Shown here one piece after another: positions 21,957 to 33,308 of a stretch of DNA of 64,000 bases (position 1 is its first letter; every line of letters begins with the position of its first letter). The DNA lies in the NCBI GenBank assembly GCA_035772735.1, contig JASDFA010000002.1, forward strand, positions 38,708,501 through 38,772,500, read 5' to 3'. The translations under genes and the position numbers were made by a program. Under the pieces are notes generated by a model, which did not search any database, was not told where the DNA came from, and saw nothing but the letters and a program-made list of their open reading frames with translations. The stretch comes from Datura wrightii. Lineage: Eukaryota > Streptophyta > Magnoliopsida > Solanales > Solanaceae.

Positions 21957-23575
21957 GTGGAATCTTATATAGAGCCTAAACGTATATTTCACAGTAAGAG
22001 AAGAGAAGCTCTACAAAGGAAGCTGCAGTTGCTTAGACTGACCATTATGGAGCAACAGAATCCACCGGTTGTAAGGGCAGTGTTAGTGCCCGAAGAAGCA
22101 GCAGCAAGGCCGGTTCGCGAGGTGGCAATCACACATGCCAATAATGTTACATCCAGTATCTGCAAACCAGAGCCTGGAGGGAGATTTGAACTCAAGAAAA
22201 ATATGGTGCAATTGTTGCACACAAGCGGGCAATTTACCGGTCTCCCACATGAAGACCCACAACAACATCTCCAAAACTTTTTGGAGATAAGTGACACTTA
22301 TATACCCGCTGGAGTGTCACCTGATTATGTTCGGCTTACATTATTTCCATTCTCAATTCTCGGAGAAGCCAAGAGGTGGTTGAAAGCTGAGCCACCAAAT
22401 TCTATTTCGACGTGGGATGATCTTGCACGAAAGTTCTTGATAAGATTTTTTCCCTCTGGTAAAACAACAAGACTTAGAAGTCAAATTCTAAGTTTCAAAC
22501 AGAGGGAGGGAGAAAATTTATATCAAGCCTGGGAGAGATTTAAATCCATGTTGCGGGACTGTCCTCATCATCATCAGTCCATGAGGTGTTGGTGCACACA
22601 TTTATTGAGGGTTTGGAACCCCACACCAAAATATTGCTAGACTCAGCAGCTGGAGGGCAAGAGCTGTAAAAGACTTATGAGGAGCTGTACACCTTGCTAA
22701 ACCGGATTTCACAGGGCAATCCAGAATGGAATGCTGATTCATCACGAGGTGGGGCAAGGAAAGCAGCAGGAGTGCTTGAAGTGGATGGGTTTACGGCTAT
22801 CGCTGCACAGATAGCTGCCTTGCAAAATCAATTGAACAACCACTTCAGCAACATGACTTTGAACCAGCCGTCAGCTCCAGTTAATGCAGTCCAACAATTG
22901 TGGTGTGAAGTGTGTGGAAGCAGTGAGCACTCAGCTGAGTGCTGTGGAGCAATTCCTGACTCAGTAAACTTTGTGGGTAATGCACAAAGAAATCACCAGC
23001 AGTATGGTAGTAGCTACAATTCAAATTGGAGGAATCATCCTAATTTCTCATGGGGTAGCAACAACCATCAAGGCTAAAGTTCGGGTCAGGGTATGCAAAG
23101 GAATCAAGGAGGGCAACAGAACTACCAATCTCAATTCAGAAATAACAATGCACCTCCTCCACCACCATCACCCAGCATTGAGGAGATGTTCAGGACCATG
23201 ATAGCTAACCAAGCTCAATTGCAGGCTGACTATGTGAAATTGGCAGCCGAAGTGAAAAACAATCAGTTAGCTAACAAGGCTCTTAAGTATCAATTTGGGC
23301 AATTTGCTAGTGCCCAAAATACAAGGCCTAGAGGAGGACTACCAAGCGACACGGATCCAAATCTGAAGCAGGTAAATGCAGTGACCACAAGGAGTGGTTT
23401 GCAGCTGAAGGAGGTGGAACCAGAAAGACCACCTCAACACTCGGGAGCAGTAGAAGTTGAGGGGGAGCAAAGTTCGGAAAGGGGGAAGACCAAAGAAGCT
23501 GAATCCGAAAGACCTCCACCCCCATTCCCTCAATGACTCAAGAAACACAAAGAGGAGGCGTGTTTCAAGAAATTC
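21957..23575 (+). pseudogene. gag: E2 gag, frameshifted
   Basis: Same protein as E1 gag. Open segments are 21957-22640, 22694-23077 and 23093-23536. A one-base loss near 22582 (before the HTFIEGLEPHTK-like region) shifts the frame. After it, TAA codons near 22666 and at about 23076, and a TGA at 23534-23536, interrupt an otherwise single frame that continues into the protease. That shows gag and protease were originally one continuous frame, as in Athila. The gag domain core and the knuckle CEVCGSSEHSAEC are preserved. There is no ATG where E1 has its first one. Both copies have CTG in front of ARDK, where Athila gag is expected to start. Confidence 0.85.
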
Positions 23576-24328
23576 ATGGAGGTGCTTAAACAGGTACATG
23601 TTAACTTACCTCTTATTGATGTCTTGCAGGGAGTGCCTAAATATGCCAAGTACATAAAGGACATCGTGGCAAACAAAAGTCATTTGACTGAGTATGCTAC
23701 GGTGGCTTTAACGGAGGAGTGCACTTCCCGGATCCAAAATAGATTGCCCACAAAGATAAAAGACCCTGGAAGTTTTTCTATCCAGCTTACTATTGGGCAG
23801 AGCATCCGAGCTCATGGATTGTGTGATTTGGGGGCAAGTATAAATCTGATGCCGTCTTCGGTATTCAGAAAGTTGGGTTTAGGGAGTCCTAGACCTACAA
23901 CTGTAATCTTGCAGTTGGCGGATCGATCCTTAGCTAGGCTGGATGGCATTGTTGAGGATGTTCTAGTGAAAGTTGGCTCCCTAATTTTCCCGGTAGATTT
24001 TGTTGTTCTGGATTTTGAACCAGACGCGGAAGTCCCATTTATTTTGGGATGACCCTTCTTGGCAACCGGGAAAGCATTAATCGACGTAGCTGCGGGGCAA
24101 CTGACAATGTGAGCACATGACAAGGTAGAGGTGTTCGATGTGTATAAAGCACCCAAGCTCCCGATGGTGCATGAAGAACTCTCGGTGATCAATGTGATTG
24201 ATCATGGTAATGCTAAGCAGATGAAGCATTCCCGAGAGTTAATGGGAAGACCACCGGATAGGTGTAAGCACTATTGGGGGGAGGACAATGATCGAGAGAA
24301 ATCGTCCATCACCCTAGTGGACAATTGA
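23576..24328 (+). pseudogene. E2 protease domain
   Basis: The active-site motif CDLGASINLMPSSVF is intact here, as are FSIQLTIGQSIRAHG and DFVVLDFEPDAEVPFILG. TGA codons at about 24050 and 24110 are where CGA-type Arg codons are expected, so they are probable C-to-T changes. The frame ends at TGA 24326-24328, ten bases before the paired hairpins. No reverse transcriptase follows: the reading frame stops where Athila pol would continue. Confidence 0.75.
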
Positions 24329-24338
24329 GCTTAAATGA

Positions 24339-24386
24339 CGTTGAGCCACGATGGTAAACCAGGCGCTGCACGGGAGGCAACCCGTG
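24339..24386 (+). other. Paired hairpins with complementary loops (E2)
   Basis: Hairpin 1 is CGTTG-agcca-CGATG (24339-24353, two G-U pairs). Hairpin 2 is CACGGG-aggcaa-CCCGTG (24369-24386). The linker again ends in GCGCTG. Relative to E1 the stem-1 change C to T keeps pairing as G-U. Confidence 0.7.
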
Positions 24387-25678
24387 AATTTTTTTTTCTT
24401 ACATTTTGCAAAGTGTAAATTGATTTTTCTTTCTCTTTTTCTTGATTGATTACAAAATTTTTTGTTTTAGTTAGCATTTTTTATATTTAGTTAGGTGAAA
24501 CCTATTAGTCTAACCAATTTTATTTAGTGAGATGATTTTCAGGTCAAACGGAGAAAAATGTGCATGGAATCGCGAAGGAAAAGTCGAGGTATGAAAAATT
24601 AATAAAATGTAGAAGACAGTGAGTTGGGGCGATAGCTCCATGTCACGGAGGAGGACCTCCGCGTTACCCTCCGTAACACGTTGAGGTGTAACCCGGAAAT
24701 TTTAAAATTTACAGTATGCTGTCGTGATGGCTCCGTGTCACGGAGGCAGTGCACCGCGATGCACTCCGTGACACGTTGCCTTGTATATCGCGACGGGTCA
24801 CACCGGGTTGCCGGGTGACCTGCGTGTTTTTCTACCTTTTAAACCCCGAAAACTCCCCTTTTCCCCTCATTTTCAATTTCTTCCGCGACCAAACGTCCCA
24901 AAACCCCTCTCCCATCAACGTGCCATGGCTTAAGGCAACAATTTACTGAGTTTTCTTCGATTATTCAACTACAAGGTATGTTTTCCGATTCCCTCTCAAG
25001 TTTTTGTTGATTTTTTTTTATTTTAAGCATGAGAGGTGAACTAAAATCGCCCTAAGTTGAAATTAAGCATGAATTCGAGTTATTTGTTGATTGATAAATG
25101 TTCGGAATGTCGTTATGATTGTTTGAACTTGTCGATTGCATAAATTATTCAAATTTGATTGCGAAAATCAATTCTAGGGCTTTTTGTTGAATGTGACATT
25201 AGAAATGTGTTGAAAGTGTAAATTGTATGCCGGGTTGTACGTGTTGAATGAGATGAGTCATTGTACAAAGTGTTAGGATGTGAATAGACGACGAATTCTC
25301 GGGTTTGGGGGAAATGTTGAAAATTGTTTGTATTTGGTTGGTTGGATAGGTTAATGTATATAAATTTTTGTTGTTATTTTTGTTTCTTTGTTTTTTCTTT
25401 GCTAAGTGCGAGGGTTAAAATTTTTGCGATGGTAGGAATTGTGATTAGCTGTACGAAGTCTGAGTAGTACGTAGAAGTTATACCGACGAATTTTATTTTT
25501 AAATGCACTAAGCATGATTGTATAGCTGGTTGTTTTGTGTAAATAAAGTTATTCTTGCCATAGGTTATAACTGTAACTAAGGACTAAGTGTGGGGTAATT
25601 TAGTGTAACCCTACCTTAGCCGAAGTTAATATTTATTTAGCTTAACATGGAGATTGTTGACGTGTGTTGACAGGCAAA
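24387..25678 (+). other. E2 intergenic region before ORF2
   Basis: About 1.3 kb, colinear with 14530-15817 of E1: T-rich stretch, two GC-rich inverted-repeat units (24635 and 24730 starts), 'ccgggttgccgggtgacc', AT-rich DNA, and the PPT-like CTAAGTGTGGGGT (25584-25596) about 80 bases upstream of ORF2. No gene seen. Confidence 0.65.
24630..24790 (+). repeat. Two GC-rich inverted-repeat units, 95-bp period (E2)
   Basis: Copies of the E1 units at 14787-14940, with 'tgtcacggaggaggacctcc' as the left arm and centre and 'ccctccgtaacacgttgagg' as the right arm. The period is again 95 bp. Confidence 0.7.
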
Positions 25679-26898
25679 ATGGCGAGCAGACAAGATAAAG
25701 GGAAGGGTGCATCAACTTCAGGCACCGGAAGAAAGCGACTCAGACTGCGCACAGCAGTCCCAGCTGCACCAGCAGTTCCACGTGGCCAGCACCGCCAATA
25801 AGTAACAAGATGGGTGACGGACGAGGGGAAAAAGTGGTATGCGAAGAATAAAGAGAACAAATATTTCCCCGAAGAGCATATAGCACGGGAGCCATTGGCA
25901 CAGGAGTTCCCCAGGATGGTTCACCGGATAGAGGCAGCAGGGCTCAAGTTCATATTCGAGGAGCCCAAGGAATGCAACCTGCACTTGGTTCAGGAGTTCT
26001 ACGCCAACTGGAACCCGTCAATCCGAAGCCACACCATCAAATCAGAGGGCAGATTGTCACTCTGGAGCCCCACCAGCTCAATGCCATCATAGGAGCGCGG
26101 GACACAAACGCCCACGTCCTTAGACAGCTGAATATTACCCCACCGTATGCCGACATCAGATGCACACTGTGTGGGGCCCGATCTACAGCTAGATGGAGCA
26201 GGCACAAGGAAAGGGGCTACCGTTAGACTCTGCCATATTCTCAGATGAACAGGAAAGCCCGTATTCGGCTGAAGATAGTCTGCTCGTGCCTAATCCTGGG
26301 GGTACATATGACTGATGTAACCCGGGACCGTGTTTGCCTGGTGTACGCCCTGATGAAAGGGCTGGAGATTAATGTCGGGGCGGTCATTATATCCACCATG
26401 AAGAGAGCCCGATTGCACCAGGGCCACAGGTATGGCTTCGGTGGACTACTCACCACCTTTCTCCGGGGCCTCGATGTTGAGGAGGAGACCCTCGATTATA
26501 TCCCGCAGTTGGAGCGGCGGGCCTTGGATGTGACTAAAACTAAGGCTCCCGACACCACCCACGGGCCAATGCTGACACTTGGCGAGCGACACACTCGTAA
26601 TGACCAGTACATGGCACGGATGTATGGGATGCAAATCCTCCAGCTAAGGATCGGTAGGAGACCAGCCACAGAGGAGGAGCTATGGCAGCTCGAGCTAGAT
26701 TACCCATTTGGCGAAAACGCCAGGGCTCTATGCCGAGTAGGGCCAGCCTTTGTAGAGCCCACTGATGATGACGTCCCCACGGATGAGGAGACGCGCCGGG
26801 AGAACTCCGATGTGGAGTCCGATGATGACGACGGAGGCGACTCGGACATGGGAGATGAGGCAACAGCACCTGATGAAGAAGTGGAATACTTTGACTGA
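25679..26898 (+). pseudogene. E2 ORF2: putative plant transposon protein-like
   Basis: Homologue of E1 ORF2 with the same start MASRQDKGKG and the same acidic end EEVEYFD. A TAA near 25800 replaces a Tyr codon, a one-base loss near 26040 shifts the frame, and a TAG near 26225 replaces Gln. The C-terminal 217 residues (26245-26898) are open and carry the VTRDRVCLVYALMKGLEINVG block. E1 and E2 are broken at different places, so the ancestral gene was intact in their common source. Function unknown. Confidence 0.7.
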
Positions 26899-26941
26899 TC
26901 AGGGAGTTCCACCACCCGATTATGTGCTATTTAATTTTTGT

Positions 26942-26977
26942 GAACACTGGGGACAGTGTTTGGATTAAGTATGGGGT
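26942..26977 (+). other. GGGA-loop hairpin and internal PPT-like tract (E2)
   Basis: GAACACTG-GGGA-CAGTGTTT (last pair G-U) followed after three bases by TTAAGTATGGGGT. It sits about 45 bases after the ORF2 stop, as in E1. Confidence 0.7.
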
Positions 26978-27291
26978 GGGAGTAGCTCGGTGCTAGGCTG
27001 GGCTGGTTTGTTTGTATGTTCTCCTCTGTTATTTTGTATGTTATGTTTCCCTGTGTTTGTGAATTTTCAAACTGTTCTGTATTTGTAAATATTTGTGGAA
27101 TTGATGTGTGTTGGTGAATGTTGCCAGCTGATTCTGTAAATATTTTTGTAAATATTTTTGTTTATCGAAATGATCGATATTTTTAAAATTTTTTTGAAAA
27201 TATTTTTTTCATATTTAAAATATTTTGTAAATAATTTTTCTATCGAAATGATCGATGGTTTGCAAAAATTTTCAACTTTTTAATTTTGGGT

Positions 27292-27343
27292 TTCTCGGCG
27301 TTTGTTTTCGGTTCTTTTACCGAGAAGGGTCCCATTGAACCGA
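27292..27343 (+). other. H-type pseudoknot candidate (E2)
   Basis: Stem 1 is TTCTCGG (27292-27298) with CCGAGAA (27320-27326), 7 perfect pairs. Stem 2 is TCGGTTC (27308-27314) with GAACCGA (27337-27343), 7 perfect pairs. Loops are 9, 5 and 10 nt. Confidence 0.65.
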
Positions 27344-28783
27344 CATCGTAGTTAGTGACCGTTCTCTATGATGGATGGATGACGACCGTCTTAAGGGAAA
27401 TGTAGTCGTTAGGAGTAGTTTATTTTAATTTATTTTCAGTTTTTTCTTTGGTGGATTGCATCCCGGAACCTGTAGTTACTATATCGTTGTGAATTTTTGG
27501 TTGCGTGTTGTGCATGATATTCAAAATGCAAAGGTGATTCGTATGAAAGCATGCAATCTTGTAAATATGTTGAGATACCTAGGCTGTAGATTTCGATTCA
27601 GTGTGATTGAGGCTTAATGTTTGAATTCATGTAATTAGCTGATTGAAGAGTCTGTGAATACATCTTGAATCGAGCATGTGCATAAAATGTGAAGTGAGGT
27701 GTTGATATTCCATGCTATTGTGAAGTGTCTAGAACTTGCCTGGTGTGTGTACAAAACGAAATGAAGGAGGTGTATTGTAGGAAAGGATATAGGCATTTCT
27801 TTTTTTTAACCGAGAGTTTCTATTTTTCTTGTCATACTCCCCCTGTCTGTGATTGTATACCCTAGTCATCCCGTTGAGCCTTTAGTCTATTATTTCTTTC
27901 TTTTGTCCAAAAAGCTTAAACTGAGCTTAGTTCCTTCTTTTCATTAGCCGTAAAGTCTAGACAAAACTCTTAAGCGCTTAAGAAGAGAAAATAATTTTCC
28001 CAAAGAGTCAAAGAGTGAAAATGGTGAAAAGAAAAAGAAAAGCAGAGTGAGGGAAGAAAAGAAAAGGTTGAAGGTGCACTGGTTATAAATAGACGATAAT
28101 GAAGGTGCATGATTAACCTTTGTTATTGTGTCAAGTGTGCTTAATGAAATGGGCCATACTAAGGTAAATCATCAAGAATGGGATGATGGAAAAAAAACAG
28201 AAAAGAGAGAAACAATGTCCATGAGTTGATGGGAATGTGTTGCAAAGGCGCTTAAGGATGCTAGTGGCTATTATTGGATAATTCAATATATACTAGTTCC
28301 ATAGCTTCCATTACAACCCATTAAAGTCCTACGTGATCTTACATTGCATTTCTTTATATTAGTGGAGTAATACACTAAGGGCAAGCTTATGGGTCATGAC
28401 ATGATGCATGTGAATTCTTTTGGGAGAGAGAGTGAAATTGTTTTTACATGCCCCTACTTGAATGTTTGTGTGTCACATGAGCAAAAAGGGGAAGATTCTC
28501 TTGAGTTGTGAGGGCACATGCTTGATGAAAGATTGATTTTCGTGTCGGATATCTTGATTAGCTGATTTGCATGAGTTTGCCAATATCGAGAGTCGTTCTT
28601 AAAGTCTAGGAAGTCTTAATGTATTGAAGGTCATTGCATTGTTAAGACCATGCATGTTTTCTTGATGATTTACAATATTGAATGATCGGTATGACCGTAG
28701 CTTAAATTGTCGCACCATAGTAGCGAAGGTTGGGATGTAAATTGCATGAATTGTATGTTTGTTGTTCGAGGACGAACAAGGAT

Positions 28784-28796
28784 TTAAGTGTGGGGT
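28784..28796 (+). other. Polypurine tract of E2
   Basis: TTAAGTGTGGGGT, then AAG, directly before the 3' LTR. Confidence 0.75.
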
Positions 28797-28799
28797 AAG

Positions 28800-30222
28800 T
28801 GATCTCGGGCAGATTTATATGCCAAAGTGATACCCAAAAGTATCATTTTTGCCTTGTTTATCTAGCAATGTGTATACGTTTTCATGTAATTTGTAATAAA
28901 ATGTGAATTTATACTAACCAACATGATTAGCATTGTTTTGTAGGTAAAATGTGATTTCGGGAAGCTAAAATGCATGTTGGATGATATCAGAGTTGGACTT
29001 GGATGCGAGCAAGGAAAAAGGCATAGGACTGCACGAATTAAAGGGGCTCCGCGATGGAGCCGTGTCACGCTACCATCGCGGAGGCATTCTGCCTGGAGGG
29101 TGAAAATTCACCAATTTCCAGTGGAGGTTCGCGTCTGCTCTGTGGCACGGTGGCTAGCCTCCGCGTTGCATGCCGTGCCACGTTGGTGTTTGATTTCCCG
29201 GACCCCCAGTTCCAGTGAGGGTCCGCGTTCACGGCGTGTCACGGACGTAGTGCTCCGCGATGCACACCGTGACACGTTGCTCATTATTCCGGGAAAAATT
29301 TTCACTAGTATAAATAGAACACTTAAGTGTATTTTTCATAATTGAGACTTTGTGGAGCAAGGACGTGGGTTTCAGGCAGTTGAGGGACGAAAAGTTCAAG
29401 GTTTTTTCTCTCTTTCTTTCTTCTCTAATTCAATTGTTTGTATGATTAACACTTGTTTTAGGATGATTAATCCACAAATGAGTGGCTAATTCCCTTCCTT
29501 GCTGAGGTTGTGAACACTTGTGATGAATTTTGATTATTAATTATATGGTTTTTCATTTTTTCTTCCATGTTGTTCTATTAATTCTTGTTTCTACTGCATT
29601 GGTGTGTGTCCTACATTAATGTACATCTAAAAAGTCCGATTTCACTCGAGAGAGCACGAAATTGGAAAGTTGTGAATTAATAGGATATTGTTCTTTACTT
29701 GATTTGGGAAAATTGAGTTTTGATGTGCTTTCCTGATAGAAATATACTTGAAAGTCGTATTAGTCAATTTAGGAACCGGAATTGTATGGCTATAACATGA
29801 ATTGCATTTGATCACAGAAATGTAGACGGATGGTTCATGATTCTTAAGTGAGATTAAATACGAGAGTTTTAATCTCTTGGCAGATGTTCTTGGCTAGCAA
29901 CTGAAAGAAAAGATTAACCAATTTATGATGATAATCAGTTTCATTACATGTTCTTTAACATCAGCATGCTTTTATCCATAGTCCAAATTCAAAGTAGATA
30001 ATTGTTTGTAGTCTTAGTATAAAATTTATAAAACAAATTATTCAATTTTTGGTTATTTAGTTGTCAGCATATTTAGAAGTAAAAATATAGTATACTTGAG
30101 AAAATTGCACTTATCCCAAGTCTCTGTGGGATCGATACTTGGCTTACTAAAGCCACTTACTACTTGTTCGACCACGTGCACTTGCGTATCGGTTTTATAA
30201 TACCCATACTACACACCGAACA
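28800..30222 (+). repeat. E2 3' LTR
   Basis: Begins TGATCTCGGGCAG and ends CCGAACA; TATAAATA lies at 29309-29316. Full-length match to 20376-21799. Followed by the target duplication GAATG. Confidence 0.9.
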
Positions 30223-30227
30223 GAATG

Positions 30228-31520
30228 CACGTAGGCTCATATTGGAATTTTAAAATTATTCATAAGGTTCATGGCCAAATAAATAATGACATGATGGATC
30301 CCACTTGAAATACATGATTAGCAATGAATAAGTGCCCGTGAATCGGCCAAGAGTCATAAATCCATAAATCATGAAATTCATGAATATTTTTAAAACATGT
30401 ATATACTTGATATTCATAAATACATGATGTGTACTTGAGAGAAATCATATCATAAATCATAAATCATATTTAGGGCTTATGAAGATCAAGATCATAGTGG
30501 AATCATAAATTGACTTTTCATGAAGCATACATAGTTGGGCATAATTTAATTAATATTTGAAACTATAAATTAATAACCAAAATAATTATAAAATCTTCCC
30601 ATAGATCATAAAACATGATTTGATAAATAAAAGGGAATTGACCCATAGAGAGATTGTAGAGAATTTCATAAGAATTGGAATAAACCCAATATGATCATAA
30701 GACTTGAATCTAGAATTGAAACCCTTCGACTTGAGAAGAATTTAGAGCATGAAGTCAAAGGAACTCTTGTTCATAACCTCACATACCTGGGTAAAATTGA
30801 ATTCACATTCCCACTTGAAAGACTAAAGGAAATTGGAGAGAATTTGATGAAATTCGTCAAACTTGATCTTCAAGAAGGGTTGTAGGTTGCATACATGGAG
30901 TGGGGATACTTAGAATAGGTTTATCCCCCTTAAAACCCAGCTAAGTAAGCTTAAAATGATGTAGTTTAAGACCTTAGTGCTTCAGAATGATAAAAATAAC
31001 CTTAATGAAAAACCTGGAAAATTTGCACTGCCAGTGACCACGACTGATCCAATGGATCGTTGCAAGCTCTCACGAGTTGTTGCTTCTCGCGTTGTCTCAT
31101 CCCTGTTTCCTATCTCAGGTCTCCTACCACAACCGGATTGAAGAGTATTTATAAGCTCCAACGACTCGTCGTTGCCAGCCATCATCACCACTGCTCCTAT
31201 CCTGGGATTCCTCCCAACGGCCACTTACAACGACTCATTGTTCCCAACAACGAGTTGTCCCATGACTCGTGCCAACCCCTTTTTACCAAGACCATACTCC
31301 TAACTACTCATTCTAATGATCTGTTACTTCAACCGATGAGTCATCCTAAGACTCGTTACTTCCCAGCCTACTCTGTAGGTTCTTACCACGAGCACCTCCA
31401 ACGAGTCGTTAGTCCCACCAATGACCCACACAATGAGTCGTCCTAAGAAATTTTTTTAGATTTTCTGCTACTTTTTATTTAAAATCCCTAGTCTAGTCTT
31501 AGGCACTCTCAGGGTATTAC
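30228..31520 (-). repeat. Element B LTR, partial (minus-strand Tekay-like)
   Basis: The first ~20 bases may still be RNase H of element A. From about 30250 the sequence has the AT-rich character of these LTRs, and 31030-31440 is dense in ACGACTCGT-like motifs, as in A, L and F. It ends 'ctctcagggtattaca', matching the F LTR end 'ctcagggtataaca'. It abuts pol sequence directly at 31521 with no polypurine tract or chromodomain, so a deletion removed them. The left boundary is uncertain. Confidence 0.6.
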
Positions 31521-33308
31521 ATATGCTACCTTGCCAAACCGTCTCACAATCCGGTACGGGCCAACTTAACGGGGACTAAGTTTCCCTTTTTTCCGAACCT
31601 CATCACTCCCTTCACGGGAGATACTTTCAAAAACACCCAATCATCAACTTCAAAAACTCAAGTTTGGTCCTCCTCACATCAGTATAGGACTTTTGATGAC
31701 TCTACATTGTTTTTAACCTTTCTGTTGTAAGCTAAACTTTCTCCAAAGCCTCATGAACTGAATCTGGTCCTATTAATGCAGCTTCACTGACTTCGAAGCA
31801 TCCAATAGGTGATCTACATCTCTGCCCATACAGAGCCTCAAACAGAGCCATTTGAATGCTAGAATTTTAGCTGTTGTTATATGCAAACTCAATGAGAGGT
31901 AAATGATCATCCCAACTGCCTTTGAAGTAAATCACACATGTTCTCGATATATCCTTGAGAGTCTGAATGGTCCACTCATCCTGACCATCTATCTGCAGGT
32001 GAAATATTGTGCCAATCTTGACCTGAGTACCAAGTCCCTTTTGAAATGATCTTCAAAACTGGGAGGTAAATTGAGTACCTCTATCTGATATGATAGATAA
32101 AGGCACTCCATGAAACCGAACTAACTCCTGAATGTATAACATAGAATAATCCTCCACTAAGTCGGTAGTTTTGACCGGTAGGAAATGAACTACCTTAGTC
32201 AACCTGTCTACAACCAACCAAATAGAGTCATACTATTGGAAAGTACGAGGCAACCATGTAATGAAGTCCATATTGATTCCCTCCCACTTCCATGTAGGGA
32301 TACTATTGTCTTGAAGCACACCTCTAGGTCTTTGATGCTCAACCTTCACCTGTCGACAATTTAGACACTTAGGTACAATTTTTTCTATGTCCTTCTTCAA
32401 GAAATTCTTACAACAGACTTCCCACAGGTCAAGGTACATCTTGGTGGAAGTTGGATGAATAGAATATCTGGAACTGCAAGCCTCATTCAACACCCGATTT
32501 CGCAAATCATCAACACCTAGAACAAATACACTACCCTGATATCGAAACACGCCATCTCCCTCTTGGGGGAGAAGACCTCCACCTTCTGATTCTGAAGGGC
32601 TTCCTTCAACTTAACCAAAATAGGATCTTTATCTTGTCTAGCTTTGACCTCGGTCACCAAGAAAGATTCTGATCTATTCTGAACATTAACACCACATCCG
32701 TCGAGTCAACAAGACGAACTCCTAGTCGTGCAAGCCGATGGACATCCTTCACCAGCTCTTTCCTCTGCTCATCTGCATGGGTCACACTCTCCATAGAAAG
32801 CCTGCTAAGAGAATCTACCACCACATTGGCCTTGCCCAGATGATAAAGGATACTTTTCTTATAGTATTTAAGAAGCTCCAACCACCTTCTTTGACACAGA
32901 TTTAGATCCTTTTGGGTAAACAGGTATTGTAGGCTTTTGTGGTCCGTAAACACATCCACATGGACCTGGTATAGACAGTGTCTCCAAATCATCAAGGAAA
33001 ATACTACCACTGCCAACTCGAGGTCATGAGTCAGATAATTCTTTTCATGGACTTTTAGCTTCATGGAAGCATAGGCTATAACTTTACCGTGATGCATGAG
33101 TACACAACCAAGACCGATCCTCGAATAGTCACAATACACCACAAACCCATCAATACCCTTTGGTAGGGTCAGCACTGGTGCTAAGGTGAGTTAAGTCTTC
33201 AACTCTTGAAAGCTCTTCTCACAAGCCTCCGACCATTGAAACTTCACTTTCTTCTTAGTCAACTTTTTCAACGATGCGGCAATAGATGAAAACCCTTAAA
33301 TAAACCTC
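31521..33308 (-). pseudogene. pol: Element B pol fragment (integrase to RNase H)
   Basis: Right to left: RNase H (32654-33175, with VYCDYSRIGLGCVLMHHG, DLELAVVVFSL, FTDHKSLQYLF, VVVDSLSRLS), the zinc-binding and N-terminal integrase region (32233-32550, CLNCRQVKVEHQRPRG), then the core and C-terminal region to about 31521 in broken frames. In RNase H the D-H-K-S and D-S-L-S-R positions are readable, but stops surround the segment. The region upstream of RNase H is cut off at 33308 by the LTR of element L. Confidence 0.8.

Larger units (their letters stand above)
26899..28783 (+). other. E2 3' non-coding region
   Basis: Colinear with 17039-18793 of E1. Holds the GGGA hairpin with PPT-like tract, the pseudoknot, the conserved 'gatggatggatgacgaccgt' block (about 27371), and long AT-rich stretches with repeated 'tgtaaatattttt'. 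No gene seen. Confidence 0.65.
20376..30222 (+). mobile_element. E2: second complete non-autonomous Athila-type element
   Basis: The element is 9.8 kb with LTRs of 1424 and 1423 bp and target duplication GAATG (20371-20375 and 30223-30227). Its order and gene content equal those of E1, yet LTR and interior differ at many sites, so it arose by separate insertion and not by local duplication. It too lacks reverse transcriptase and integrase. It was inserted about 150 bp from E1 in the same disabled host element and in the same orientation. Confidence 0.9.

Noticed and set aside
30691..31446. Plus-strand frames of 64 and 128 codons as a host gene
   Set aside because: They fall in a minus-strand Tekay-like LTR; the Ser/His-rich translation comes from ACGACTCGT-type motifs.
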